A stretch of 64,000 nt of DNA from Nonomuraea basaltis (GTDB taxonomy: Bacteria > Actinomycetota > Actinomycetes > Streptosporangiales > Streptosporangiaceae). Both the position numbers and the translations under genes were made by a program. The notes under the pieces are model-generated. The model was not told the origin of the DNA, did no database searches, and was given only the letters and a program-made list of their open reading frames with translations. This document shows positions 17,921 to 27,834 of the stretch, piece by piece (position 1 is the stretch's first letter; each line of letters starts with the position of its first letter). The DNA lies in contig NZ_VCJS01000015.1 in assembly GCF_005893125.1 (NCBI RefSeq), positions 44,939-108,938 on the forward strand. Reading direction: 5' to 3'.

Positions 17921-17953
17921 CAGGGCCCAGCCACCATGCGTGGCTGGGCCCTG
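17921..17953 (+). terminator. Terminator of the rocD operon
   Basis: Perfect 14-bp inverted repeat CAGGGCCCAGCCAC/GTGGCTGGGCCCTG with a 5-nt loop, 22 bp past the rocD stop. No T-run. Confidence 0.85.
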
Positions 17954-18067
17954 TCCAGGGAGACGCTCCTCCGGTTCACGGGGACCGGCAGCGACAGCCG
18001 GTGCGCGATCGTCCCGGCGGCGGTCATCCCCGGCAATGGGGACAGAAGGCCCAAGATCGGCGAGCGA

Positions 18068-18097
18068 TTGACAATCGTGATGACATCTTGCCAAGAT
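18068..18097 (+). promoter_or_regulatory. Promoter with overlapping palindrome, secreted-protein gene
   Basis: TTGACA at 18068-18073, an 18-bp spacer and CAAGAT at 18092-18097. The -10 is half of a 13-bp palindrome ATCTTGCCAAGAT (18085-18097), which could be a regulator site. The gene starts 50 bp downstream with a good GAGGGCAG ribosome site. Confidence 0.5.
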
Positions 18098-18146
18098 CAG
18101 CATCTCCTGGCGGGGGTGGTTCTCGCCTATCCATAGAAGAGGGCAG

Positions 18147-18512
18147 ATGAAGAAACTCGCGGTTGCGGGGCTCGCGCTCGTCGCGTCGTTCTCCGTGCTC
18201 ACCGTCACCCCGGCCGAAGCGAGCTTGGCCAGGAACCTCATCACGTTCTGGGAACACGACGACTATCAGGGCACACGTAAGGATTTCACGTGTGCCACCC
18301 AGGAGAGCGAATACCTGGGCGCTCTCGAGAACCAGGCGAGCTCGATGGCGAACGCGTCCTACTCAGGCGTCGACCTCTACAGCGGTGACAACCAGACCGG
18401 CGTCAGGTACTACGCGGCGCCGCGCAGCAACGACAGCGACTTCACCAACAACGGTTTCGACAACACCGTCGAATCCCTCCGGTTCAGGAAAGTCCCCTGC
18501 GACGTACCGTGA
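18147..18512 (+). CDS. Small secreted protein, peptidase inhibitor I36/crystallin-like
   Basis: 121 residues. Clear signal peptide (MKKLAVAGLALVASFSVLTV, cleavage after AEA about residue 28). The mature 90 residues resemble beta/gamma-crystallin-fold peptidase-inhibitor I36 proteins of actinomycetes: ITFWEHDDYQG, a central VDLYSGDNQTG, and NTVESLRF near the end. Two Cys (about 50 and 119) could form one disulfide. Function would be extracellular, perhaps protease inhibition or structural. The TGA overlaps the GTG of the next gene. Confidence 0.75.
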   Translation: MKKLAVAGLALVASFSVLTVTPAEASLARNLITFWEHDDYQGTRKDFTCATQESEYLGALENQASSMANASYSGVDLYSGDNQTGVRYYAAPRSNDSDFTNNGFDNTVESLRFRKVPCDVP

Positions 18513-19360
18513 TCGCTGGACGATGGGCGTGGGGCTGCGTGACGCTGGCGCTGATATCCAGCGCCGCATGCGCGGCTCCCGCCCCCCGGACCGCCTCGAA
18601 AGCAAACGAGCTGCCCGTCATTGACCCGTCCGCCGAAGCACGGGCGCTTCACCTGCCGTTCGACGCCTACAAGCGAACCGAGACGGATATCGAACGCATA
18701 GAGCGGGCAGCGGACGTCCTCACCAGCCAGTGCCTCCAGGAGAAGGGGTACAGCCGGCCGGCCCTCCCCGGGGTCACCATGATCGAAGCACCCAACCGCC
18801 GCCGCTACGGCGTCATAGAACCCCTGGTCGCCAAGCGGACGGGCTATCGCGCCCCGCTCACCTCGGCCGAGAAGGAACGAGACCGGGCGGACCGGGCACG
18901 CGGTGGCTACCGCGACGCGGCGGAGAGAGCGGCGGCACACAACTGCCTCCAGGAGAGCCTGGGCCGCGTCTACGTCGACGGCGCCGATTCGCCCCTTCTG
19001 GCGCGCCTGGAGCGGGAGATCTTCGAAAAGACCCGGATGAACGACCTCCAAGTCCGATCAGCTCTCGATGAGTGGCGGTCGTGCATGCGCACCCGCGGCC
19101 AGAAAGAGTACGCCGACCCCTTGGCCGCCGCCGCCGACGACCGGTGGCAGGACCCGGGGTCGGCGAAAGCCGAAACGGCCGCCGCGGTCGCCGACGTCGA
19201 ATGCAAGAAGGAGACGGACCTCGTCGAGGTCTGGCACCGCACGGAGGAGAAGCTCCAAACCGCCGCCATGAAACAGCACCCCGCCGACTTCGACCAGGTC
19301 CGCCAGGCACTCGGAAAGGAACGCGCCGAGGCCACCCGCATCGTCCAGAGCACCAAGTAA
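18509..19360 (+). CDS. Hypothetical lipoprotein
   Basis: 283 residues, GTG start overlapping the previous stop (GTGA). Signal sequence ending at lipobox SSAAC puts the lipid-carrying Cys near residue 21. The mature part is mostly helical and charged, with Cys in SQCLQEKGY, HNCLQESLG, RSCMRTRG and DVECKKE, a regular set suggesting disulfide-linked helices. Proteins of this appearance occur in multiple copies in Streptosporangiales, but I know of no assigned function. It is likely co-expressed with the small secreted protein before it. Confidence 0.65.
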   Translation: MIAGRWAWGCVTLALISSAACAAPAPRTASKANELPVIDPSAEARALHLPFDAYKRTETDIERIERAADVLTSQCLQEKGYSRPALPGVTMIEAPNRRRYGVIEPLVAKRTGYRAPLTSAEKERDRADRARGGYRDAAERAAAHNCLQESLGRVYVDGADSPLLARLEREIFEKTRMNDLQVRSALDEWRSCMRTRGQKEYADPLAAAADDRWQDPGSAKAETAAAVADVECKKETDLVEVWHRTEEKLQTAAMKQHPADFDQVRQALGKERAEATRIVQSTK

Positions 19361-19448
19361 TCGCGGCGAGTGCCTGACCGCCTGCTGCCTGATGGTGTCG
19401 TTCCCGCACGCCAGAGCTCGGGTTCCCACTCTTTCCGCAGGTGTCGCC

Positions 19449-20165
19449 TCAGTCCGTCAGACGCCACGTCTCCATGCTCTCGGGGGCGTCCTGCCTGGCG
19501 AATCCCGCCGCCTCCAGCTCGGCGACCAGGCGCTCCCCGGTCGGCCAGTGGTTCGTGGAGAGCACTTCGTCCTCGCTGATCGCCACACCGTGCTGCCTGA
19601 TCCGGTAGACGAAGCGTGAGGTGACGCTCTCGCCGGCGACTTCCAGCACCTGGCCGGCGATCTCGTACGTGTGCCTGCCGACCTGGTAGGACCCCATGAC
19701 CTCCAGCTCTCCCGGAACCCGGGCGGACCGCTCGCGCCAGTTGAAGACCAGCAGCCCGCCAGGCTCCAGCTGCCTGGCCAGCACCCGCCACAGCTCCTCG
19801 CGCTCGGGCGAGGAGAAGCTCTGCAGCACCGAGACCATCACGATGGCCTCGACCGGCTCGTCCACCTCCACGTCCAGCGCCCCGCACGGCAGCACGGTCA
19901 CCCGGCTCAGCAGCTCCGGGTCCTCCGCCAGCCGGTTGACCAGGACGGAGCGCATGCCCAGCGACGGCTCGACGGCGTAGATCTCCGCAGGCGTCTCCCG
20001 GGCGATCAGCCTGGTGATCAGGCCGGTGCCCGCGCCGATCTCGATGACGCTCCGAGCCACGCCCTTGAGCAGCGGCGGCAGCAGCTCGCGGACCAGCGGC
20101 ACGTGCCCGTCCTCGTGCCACAGGTCGTAGAAGGGCACGGCGAGAGAGTAGTGGTCTTCATTCAC
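19449..20165 (-). CDS. Class I SAM-dependent methyltransferase
   Basis: 238 residues, GTG start. SAM-binding motif I is clear: VIEIGAGTGLITR at about residues 40-52, followed by the acidic AVEPS loop and the motif-II/III region EAIVMVSVLQSF and LEPGGLLVFNW. The C-terminal half has strands typical of small-molecule methyltransferases (HTYEIAGQVLEVAGE). Substrate unknown. It lies 21 bp downstream of the phosphatase gene on the same strand, so the two are likely co-transcribed. Confidence 0.8.
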   Translation of the reverse strand: MNEDHYSLAVPFYDLWHEDGHVPLVRELLPPLLKGVARSVIEIGAGTGLITRLIARETPAEIYAVEPSLGMRSVLVNRLAEDPELLSRVTVLPCGALDVEVDEPVEAIVMVSVLQSFSSPEREELWRVLARQLEPGGLLVFNWRERSARVPGELEVMGSYQVGRHTYEIAGQVLEVAGESVTSRFVYRIRQHGVAISEDEVLSTNHWPTGERLVAELEAAGFARQDAPESMETWRLTD

Positions 20166-20186
20166 AGCGACGGACGATAACCATTT

Positions 20187-21758
20187 TCACTCCAGGTGTA
20201 CAGAGTCGATGGGCTTGACGGTGCCGTCGCGCGACTCGTACCACGTCACCTGGTCGGGGAGGGTGAGCGTGGCGAGGGCGTTCTGGAACCACGGGCCCTT
20301 GGTGACCCGCCACCTGAACGGCGGCCGCGGGATGCCCGCAAGCCGCGCCAGCAGGCCGCCCACCAGCGTGGCGATCGAGAACTGGGTGAACACGTTGGCC
20401 CAGCGCAGCAGAGGGCTGAGCGGGTTGCGGATGGGCGAGCAGACCACCTGGTAGACCCGCCCCGGGTTGGCCTTGGCGAGGTAGGAGTAGTGGACGTCGC
20501 CCGAGAGGATCACCACCGGCTTGCCGAGCCGCACCAGCAGCCTGGCCAGGTCGTCGAACGAGCGCCGGAACGCGGCCCAGTGCTCCAGGTCGATGGCCTG
20601 CCGGAACCTCTCCGACCACCGCCGCACCGTCGCGCCCCACTTTCCGTCACACAGGGCCTCGTTCCAGTTCTGCACGCCGTGCACGCCTTCGGGCAGCATG
20701 AACGGGATCGACGAGCCGATGATCAGGCGCTCTGCCGGGACGGCGACCTGCTCCTCGAGCCAGGCCCACTCCGCCGGGTCGAGCATGCGGCGGTTGCCGG
20801 GCGTGAGCTGCCTGGCGCACCGGGTGTCGACCATGATCAGCCGGGCGTGCCCGAGGTCGCGGGCGTAGCTCCAGCGGTTGCTCCCGGGCTCGGCGTCGGC
20901 CTTCTCGGCGAAGGCGTCCAGCGCGTCGCCGCCGTCGAGCCCTGCCCCGTCCGATCCTGCGTAGTCCAGCAGCGTGCGCAGCAGCGGGTCGGCGGCGCGC
21001 TCGGCGGGCGAGAGGTTGCCGAGGTGCTGGTAGACCCAGTACGCCCCCAGCCCGGCGACCACGCGGTGGCCCCACCAGCTCGTCCTGGCCATCTCCTCGC
21101 GCCAGGGCTGCGAGGTGTTCCAGTCGTCGCGCACGTCATGGTCGTCGAAGATCATCGCGGTCGGCACGGTGGACAGCAGCCAGCGGATCTCAGGCTCGGT
21201 CCACGCCTGGCGATAGAGCTCGGCGTACTCCTCAAAGTCGGCGATCTCGCCCTGCGGCGGCGTGCTCCTGCGCGCCCGGATGTAGGCAAGCATCTCGGGC
21301 GAGGGGTTGTCGGCGTAGACCTGGTCGCCGAGGAGCAGCAGCAGGTCCGGCCACTCCTCGTCGCCCGCCCGCGCGAGATGCTCGCCGTAGGAGCGCAGGA
21401 CGTCCTCGCCGTGCGTACGCGCGTGCGCCGCGTCGTGCGGCACGCTGGTGCGACACGACCCGAACGCCAGCCGGCGGGCCCCTTCGGCGGGCAGCAGCCG
21501 GATCCGGCTCGGGGGGCGACCCGCCAGGGGCCATACCTGCTCCCCGCCGAGCTTCACGGAGTAGGAGGCGATATCCTGGGACAGCTCGACGAGATCCACG
21601 ATCGCGTAGTGGTGACCGTGCACGGTGAAGGTAGGCGACCGGTAAGCCCTGCCGTCCGCCTCGACGGTGACCGTGCCGGGCTCGGCGGTCTCCACCCAGA
21701 TCGAGGCGCTCACGGCGTCGACGTACCGCAGCATCGGCCCCACCACGAGTGCGGGCAT
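20187..21758 (-). CDS. PhoD-like metallophosphatase, apparently cytoplasmic
   Basis: 523 residues. The N-terminal 90 residues form a beta domain; the phosphatase core follows with FGSCR, the metal motif LLLLGDQVYADN, FDDHDVRDDWN, and ILSGDVHYSY near residue 430. These are the metal ligands of PhoD-type alkaline phosphatases/phosphodiesterases. Unlike classical PhoD there is no Tat or other signal peptide at the ATG, so it should act inside the cell. The family hydrolyses phosphodiesters or phosphomonoesters; the substrate here is unknown. Confidence 0.85.
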   Translation of the reverse strand: MPALVVGPMLRYVDAVSASIWVETAEPGTVTVEADGRAYRSPTFTVHGHHYAIVDLVELSQDIASYSVKLGGEQVWPLAGRPPSRIRLLPAEGARRLAFGSCRTSVPHDAAHARTHGEDVLRSYGEHLARAGDEEWPDLLLLLGDQVYADNPSPEMLAYIRARRSTPPQGEIADFEEYAELYRQAWTEPEIRWLLSTVPTAMIFDDHDVRDDWNTSQPWREEMARTSWWGHRVVAGLGAYWVYQHLGNLSPAERAADPLLRTLLDYAGSDGAGLDGGDALDAFAEKADAEPGSNRWSYARDLGHARLIMVDTRCARQLTPGNRRMLDPAEWAWLEEQVAVPAERLIIGSSIPFMLPEGVHGVQNWNEALCDGKWGATVRRWSERFRQAIDLEHWAAFRRSFDDLARLLVRLGKPVVILSGDVHYSYLAKANPGRVYQVVCSPIRNPLSPLLRWANVFTQFSIATLVGGLLARLAGIPRPPFRWRVTKGPWFQNALATLTLPDQVTWYESRDGTVKPIDSVHLE

Positions 21759-21977
21759 TCAACCCCCCGATTTCGATGATTCGGCACGCTCTCGTCCGCA
21801 AGCCTGCCAGAGTGGCACGGTCCACAGCATCTCGATCAAGCGGCTTGGATTTTTTCCGACAACTAGGCAAGGTCAAACGCCCCGCTCTAGGATGATCTCG
21901 GACAACATCGCCCATAGGTGGAAGGCAATGGCGCTTTCCCCGCAAACAGGGCGTAAATAGCAGGAGGAATCTCTTCC

Positions 21978-23255
<1,278 letters not shown>

Positions 23256-23274
23256 CCGCGACTTAAGTAGCACG

Positions 23275-23309
23275 GGGCCCGCCCAAGGTTCGATGCCGGG
23301 GCGGGTCCC
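23275..23309 (+). terminator. Terminator after glutamate dehydrogenase
   Basis: GC-rich inverted repeat GGGCCCGCCC/GGGCGGGTCC (one G-U pair), 20 bp after the stop. Confidence 0.6.
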
Positions 23310-23320
23310 GCGCTGGGATC

Positions 23321-23548
23321 GTGAGGGACATGAGAGGTCTCATCGGGTTCGTCTGCGTCATCGCGATCATCCAGGGGCTCGGCGGGTTCATCGGCCGGGT
23401 CTGGTTCGGCAACGAGTGGGGTTTCCTGGACCGGCTGGTGGACCTGCCCGTGCCGGGCTACCTGGGGGTGGCCCTGGCCGGCCTGGTGGTGCTGATCTGG
23501 TCGGAGGCCGCCAGGAAGCGCGGAGAGAAGTCAACGACCCAGGGCTGA
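23321..23548 (+). CDS. Small membrane protein
   Basis: 75 residues from GTG 23321, or 72 from the in-frame ATG at 23330; neither has a strong ribosome site. Two hydrophobic segments: about 6-25 (LIGFVCVIAIIQGLGGFIG) and 44-62 (YLGVALAGLVVLIWSEAA), with a short charged tail. Hypothetical; similar tiny two-helix proteins are common in actinomycetes without known role. Its stop lies inside a hairpin. Confidence 0.5.
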   Translation: MRDMRGLIGFVCVIAIIQGLGGFIGRVWFGNEWGFLDRLVDLPVPGYLGVALAGLVVLIWSEAARKRGEKSTTQG

Positions 23549-23558
23549 AGCCCTGGGT
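23537..23558 (+). terminator. Hairpin over the stop codon; possible IS605-type end relic
   Basis: 10-bp inverted repeat ACCCAGGGCT/AGCCCTGGGT with only GA between the arms, followed by TTT. It can serve as a terminator. The sequence around it (CAACGACCCAGGGCTGAAG) also resembles the subterminal hairpin I remember at ends of IS605/TnpB elements in actinomycetes. The next 170 bp hold no other element I can name. Confidence 0.45.
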
Positions 23559-23730
23559 TTGCGCCTCGCGGTCCGGTCTGGCCGACCGGCTCGGAACGCA
23601 CTGAGCCGCCCGGCCTGCGGGTACATCCCTGTGGTCGGCTTTCTTCGGCTGCGTGTCGTATTCGGCGGCGCGCCAATCGTCTTGTACATGAGGGCAGATA
23701 GCCCAGGCTGCAAAGGAGGCGGAGGGCGCC

Positions 23731-24066
23731 GTGCCGGATGAGGACAAGAAGCGAGCAGCGCACCGAGCCCTGGTGGATCGCGTCCTGAACGGGGAGGGCA
23801 GGGCATCTGCCGAGCAGCGAGCGCGTGCCTTCACCAACGACGGCCTCTCCCCGCCGTTGGACGCGCTGATCGGCAAGGTCGCCGACAGGCCGGCGCAGGT
23901 CACTGAGGAGGACTTGGCTGCGGCAAAGGCGTCCGGCTGCACCGAGGACCAGCTTTTCGAGCTGGTGATATGCGCTGCGGTCGGCCAGTCCGCCCGGCTG
24001 TATGAAGCCGGACTGGCCGCCCTGGCCGAAGCGACCGTCAAGGAGAGGCCGGATCATGCGACTTGA
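23731..24066 (+). CDS. Carboxymuconolactone-decarboxylase/AhpD-like small protein
   Basis: 111 residues; GTG start after a purine-rich GGAGGCGGAGGG. An all-helical protein with the end pattern TEDQLFELVICAAVGQSARLYEAG, which matches the last helices of AhpD-like proteins, but the usual Cys-x-x-Cys is not present. It overlaps the next gene by 11 bp, and that gene encodes another AhpD-like protein with the active-site Cys/His, so the two may form a heteromeric peroxidase-type unit (inference). Confidence 0.6.
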   Translation: MPDEDKKRAAHRALVDRVLNGEGRASAEQRARAFTNDGLSPPLDALIGKVADRPAQVTEEDLAAAKASGCTEDQLFELVICAAVGQSARLYEAGLAALAEATVKERPDHAT

Positions 24067-24637
24067 CATCCTCAACCACGGTTACGGCCCCGGAACCAAG
24101 CTGCTCTTCGCGCTCATCCGGCTGTTCTCCGGGCACCCGGTACCGGACGCCGCCAAGCTGGTCTTCTACCGGCCCGATTTCTACGGCGCCCGTGCCAAGG
24201 AGTTCACCCACGAGGCGATGCGCGGGCCGTCCGGCTGGTCGATAGGCGACCGGGAGCTGATGGCGGCCTACGTGTCCAAGGTGAACGAGTCCGCGTTCTG
24301 CGTCGGCGCGCACACCGCGACCGCAGGGCAGGCGTACCAGGACGGGCCACGGGTCGCGGCGGTGCTGGCCGATCTGGAATCGGCCCCCGTCGACGGGCCG
24401 CTGCGGGCAACGCTGCGGATGCTCGGCAAGCTGACCCTGGAGGGAAAGGTCGGCGCCGAGGACATGCGGGAAGTGCTGGCCGCCGGTGTCTCACCCGAGC
24501 AGGTCAAGGACGCGCTGGCGGTCTGCGCCGCCTTCAACACGACCAACCGGCTCGCCGACGCCTTCGGGTTCGAACTGCTCAGCACCGAAGGCTTCGAGGC
24601 AGGAGCCAAATACCTGCTCAAGCGGGGTTACCGATAG
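24056..24637 (+). CDS. AhpD-like / carboxymuconolactone decarboxylase family protein
   Basis: 193 residues; ATG 24056 has AGGAGAGG upstream, and the earlier in-frame ATG at 24002 does not. The AhpD-type motif is ESAFCVGAHTA (Glu, Cys, His), a C-x3-H form lacking the first Cys of the CxxC pair. Helical throughout; the second half (VSPEQVKDALAVCAAFNTTNRLADAFGFEL) matches the family core. Such proteins reduce peroxides or act as decarboxylases; with a single Cys, disulfide cycling would need a partner, possibly the protein encoded just upstream. Confidence 0.75.
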   Translation: MRLDILNHGYGPGTKLLFALIRLFSGHPVPDAAKLVFYRPDFYGARAKEFTHEAMRGPSGWSIGDRELMAAYVSKVNESAFCVGAHTATAGQAYQDGPRVAAVLADLESAPVDGPLRATLRMLGKLTLEGKVGAEDMREVLAAGVSPEQVKDALAVCAAFNTTNRLADAFGFELLSTEGFEAGAKYLLKRGYR

Positions 24638-24796
24638 CCCGCGCAGCGCGAGCCGCGATCGCGCGGTCCTCGAGCACGTCAACGACCTCCTGGCCCGCAA
24701 CACCTGGTGCGGGTCACCACGAACGTTCGCCGGGTCTGGTGACAGTCCGGTCGAGGTCCGTGGCGTGCGGCGGGGCAAGCCGGTCACGCCCTGACC

Positions 24797-25081
24797 GCGT
24801 GGTCGAGCGCGGCCTCGCTGGTCAACTTCGGCGCTATGACCGCGTTCCTGCTGCTGCACCTCTCCGTGGTGGTCCACTACGTGATCCGGCAGCGCAGCAG
24901 GAACTGGTGGGCGCACCTGATCGCACCGGTCGTCGGCTTCGCCGTCCTGGTGGCCGTCGTGTACAACCAGAACGTCCACGCCCAGTGGGTCGGTGGCATC
25001 TGGCTGGCCGTCGGCCTGATCGTCCTCGGCATCACCTACGCCGTCGGCCGCAAACCCGTCCTACCTACGGAGGTCAAGTGA
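24797..25081 (+). pseudogene. C-terminal remnant of an APC-family amino-acid/amide permease
   Basis: About 94 codons read as the last part of an APC permease: AWSSAASLVNFGAMTAFLLL, then a membrane segment, a basic loop VIRQRSRNWWAH, and two more membrane helices with FAVLVAVVYNQN. The first ten or so helices are absent and the upstream 150 bp do not encode them in any frame I can follow. An internal ATG at 24836 could still give an 81-residue peptide. The stop overlaps the GTG of the acetamidase gene, as expected for a permease-amidase operon whose transporter has been lost. Confidence 0.65.
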
Positions 25082-26082
25082 ACGTCGTGTCCTACCGCCC
25101 CGCGCCGGAAGAGCTGAGCTACACCTTTGGCGGACGCCCGCCGGTGGGCAAGATCAATCCGGGCACGATCCTGGAGCTCTACACCGAGGACTGCTTCGGC
25201 GGCCTGGTCAGGAGCGTGGCGGACCTGCCGTCGCGGGTGTGCGAGTTCCCCTACCTGAATCCCGTGACGGGGCCGTTCCACGTGGCGGGCGCCGAGCCGG
25301 GCGACACGCTGGCGCTGCACTTCGTCAAGATCACGCCGGCCAGGGACTGGGCGGTGTCGACGACGTTCCCCCACTTCGGGGCGCTGACCAGCACGCATGC
25401 CACGGCCACGCTCCAGCCGCCGCTGGAGGAGCGGGTCTGGCGCTACGACATCGACCTCGAGCAGGGCGTGGCCGTCTACCATGCGCGCAACAGCGACTTC
25501 AGCGTGGCGCTGCCGCTCGACCCGATGCACGGCACGGTCGGTGTGGCCCCCGCCGCGAACGAGGCCCGCATGACCATCACCCCCGACGCGCACGGCGGGA
25601 ACATGGACACCCCCGAGCTGCGCGCGGGCGTCACCGTCTACCTGGGCGTCAACGTCGAGGGCGGGATGTTCTCGATCGGCGACGGGCACGGGCTGCAGGG
25701 GCACGGCGAGGTCTGCGGCACGGCCGTGGAGTCGGCCATGAACACGGTGGTGGCAGTGGAGCTGATCAAGGGCGTGGCCACGCCGTGGCCTCGGCTGGAG
25801 AACGACCTGCACCTGATGTCGACGGGCTCGGCCCGGCCGCTGGAGGACGCGTACCGGATCAGCCAGCACGACCTGGTCACCTGGACGTCGGAGCTGACCG
25901 GGCTGGACACGCTCGACGCCTACCAGCTGGTCAGCCAGGCCGGGCAGGCGCCGGTGGGCAACGTGTGCGACACCAACTACACGATGGTCGCCAAGATCCC
26001 CAAGGTGTATCTCGGGGACACGGCGGTCTACGAGTCCGCGCATGCCCGCCTGCGGGCTCTCGGTGCCCAGTACACAAGTTAA
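25078..26082 (+). CDS. Acetamidase/formamidase family protein
   Basis: 334 residues; GTG start overlapping the permease remnant stop (GTGA). Typical family blocks are visible: ELYTEDCFGG, the loop NPVTGPFHVAGAEPGDTLALH, HGGNMDTPEL and GDGHGLQGHGEV with metal-binding acidic and His residues, and NVCDTNYTMVAK near the end. The enzyme hydrolyses short amides to ammonia and the acid. It fits the nitrogen-salvage content of this window, but the linked transporter is broken, so substrate entry would depend on another permease or diffusion. Confidence 0.88.
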   Translation: MNVVSYRPAPEELSYTFGGRPPVGKINPGTILELYTEDCFGGLVRSVADLPSRVCEFPYLNPVTGPFHVAGAEPGDTLALHFVKITPARDWAVSTTFPHFGALTSTHATATLQPPLEERVWRYDIDLEQGVAVYHARNSDFSVALPLDPMHGTVGVAPAANEARMTITPDAHGGNMDTPELRAGVTVYLGVNVEGGMFSIGDGHGLQGHGEVCGTAVESAMNTVVAVELIKGVATPWPRLENDLHLMSTGSARPLEDAYRISQHDLVTWTSELTGLDTLDAYQLVSQAGQAPVGNVCDTNYTMVAKIPKVYLGDTAVYESAHARLRALGAQYTS

Positions 26083-26138
26083 GTAAACCCGAATGTCGCA
26101 GGTCAGAGCACTGATCATCTTCTGCTAACAGTGGGAGG

Positions 26139-26963
26139 GTGCTCAGGTTGGTGCTGTCCCTCGTCCTGCTCGATCCAGCCGCCGTCGCCGAGGTGTCGCA
26201 ACGTAACATCCCCGTTCCCCGCGTGCTGACCCCCCACGGCGACCGCCTGGGCTACGCCCCGGTCCCGCGCCCCTACACGGGGGCGCGGCGGCTCACCGGC
26301 GTGCTGATCGGCCGCGATCCCGTCGCGCGGAGGGACGTGATGTGCGGGGGCACGGTGCTCGGCTCGCGCAGCCGCAGCCTGGTGCTGACGGCGGCGCACT
26401 GCCTCTATCACCAGGGCCGGCCGCTCAAGCACCTCACCTTCCTGCCCGGCTACGACCAGGGACGGCCGCTGCTGGGGGTGTGGCCGGTCGTGCGGGCGTG
26501 GGTGCCGGCGCGGTGGCGGAACCGGCCGTTCTCGCCGAAGCTGCTGCCGTACGACATCGGGCTGGTCGGCGTGGAAGGCCGCAAGCGCCCGCTGGAGGCC
26601 GTGACCGGGCGGGGCCTGCGGCCGCTGCCGACCGCCAGGGGCACCATGATGCGCGGACTCGAACTGCTCGGCTACCCGGCGGGCAAGGGGTACCAGGAGC
26701 TACAGCTGCACCGGTGCCTGGGCGACACGGTCGAGGCCGTCTCGTGGGGGCCGGGGCTGATGGTCACGCGGAACTGCCACGCCACCGCGGGCGGCAGCGG
26801 CGGGCCCGCCCTGTACGGCGGCGCGGTGGCGGGCGTCGTGTCGTCGTCCAGCCCGCTGCGCGACGCGAAGGGGTACACCGTGCTGACCAGGCTGGGCGGC
26901 GGGCCCTTCCAGCGGATGTTCGCCAGGGCCGACCGGGCGATGCGGCTCAGGCGGCCTGGCTGA
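26139..26963 (+). CDS. Trypsin-like serine protease (S1 family)
   Basis: 274 residues, GTG start with GGGAGG overlapping closely. A short hydrophobic N-terminus (LRLVLSLVLLDPAAVAEV) may act as a signal peptide. The triad is readable: His in LVLTAAHCLY, Asp in LLPYDIGLVG, Ser in HATAGGSGGPAL. Cys residues bracket the His and Ser loops. The closing region is rich in Arg. Probably secreted. It converges on the oxidoreductase gene, with the two 3' ends overlapping by 17 bp. Confidence 0.85.
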   Translation: MLRLVLSLVLLDPAAVAEVSQRNIPVPRVLTPHGDRLGYAPVPRPYTGARRLTGVLIGRDPVARRDVMCGGTVLGSRSRSLVLTAAHCLYHQGRPLKHLTFLPGYDQGRPLLGVWPVVRAWVPARWRNRPFSPKLLPYDIGLVGVEGRKRPLEAVTGRGLRPLPTARGTMMRGLELLGYPAGKGYQELQLHRCLGDTVEAVSWGPGLMVTRNCHATAGGSGGPALYGGAVAGVVSSSSPLRDAKGYTVLTRLGGGPFQRMFARADRAMRLRRPG

Positions 26964-27834
26964 CGATCTCCTCACAGAGGGCGTGCGTGATCAGGGCGTC
27001 CTCCGCGCCGATCCGGCGGCCCTCGCGGACGGCGGCGAGGAACTCCAGGCAGATCTGCTCGATGCCGCGCTGCCTGGCCACCGGGACCCAGTCGGGGCGT
27101 CGGGTGAGGACCTCGCCGCCCCGGTAGTCGATCACGTCGCCGAGGTTGACCACGCGGCGCTTGACGCCGTCGCCCATGACCTCGCAGGACTCCTCGCTGA
27201 CGCCGTTCACCCGGTTCATGACGCCGATGGCGGTGCAGCCTTCGCCGGACAGCTCCAGCACGATGTGCTCGATCAGGCCGTCCTTGACGCGGGTCCTGAT
27301 CGTGGTGCCGGTGGCCGTTTCCGGTAGCAGGAACCTGAGCGTGTCCACCACGTGGACGAAGTCGTCGAAGATCGCCCGGCGGGGGTCCTCGGCGTGGTCG
27401 TCGCGGTTCTTCTCCATCAGGACGAGGTGACGGGGAAGGGCGGCGAGCGCGGCGTAGCCAGGGGCGTAGCGCCGGTTGAAGCCCACCATCAGCGACCTGT
27501 CCTCGGCCTTCGCCAGCCGTACGAGGCGCTCGGACTCCTCCAGCGTGTACGCGATCGGCTTGTCGACGTAGACGTGGATCCCGGCGCTGAGCAGCGACTC
27601 GACGATCTCCGCGTGGGCGTCGGTGGCGGCGTGCACGAATGCCGCGTCGACCCCCGCCTTGATCACCTCGTCCACACTCACCGACCGGCCGGCGATCCTG
27701 TAGGCGTCGCCGAGCCGGTCGAGACGGGCGCTGTTGCGGGTGCAGAGGTGCAGGTCGAGGGCGGGCTGGGCGGCGAGCACGGGAAGGTACGCCTTCTCCG
27801 CGATGTCGCCCAGGCCGATCATGGCTATCTTCAC
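26947..27834 (-). CDS. Gfo/Idh/MocA-family oxidoreductase
   Basis: 295 residues from a GTG that overlaps the stop of the epimerase gene (GTGA). N-terminal Rossmann fold KIAMIGLGDIAEKAYLPVLA, then the family motif VYVDKPIAYTLEESERL with the catalytic-type Lys in DKP, and GFNRRYAPGY. The C-terminal half is a beta-sheet domain. Enzymes of this group oxidise or reduce sugars, inositols or related polyols with NAD(P). Cotranscribed with the epimerase-like gene, so a sugar-related conversion is likely; substrate unknown. Confidence 0.85.
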   Translation of the reverse strand: MKIAMIGLGDIAEKAYLPVLAAQPALDLHLCTRNSARLDRLGDAYRIAGRSVSVDEVIKAGVDAAFVHAATDAHAEIVESLLSAGIHVYVDKPIAYTLEESERLVRLAKAEDRSLMVGFNRRYAPGYAALAALPRHLVLMEKNRDDHAEDPRRAIFDDFVHVVDTLRFLLPETATGTTIRTRVKDGLIEHIVLELSGEGCTAIGVMNRVNGVSEESCEVMGDGVKRRVVNLGDVIDYRGGEVLTRRPDWVPVARQRGIEQICLEFLAAVREGRRIGAEDALITHALCEEIVSQAA

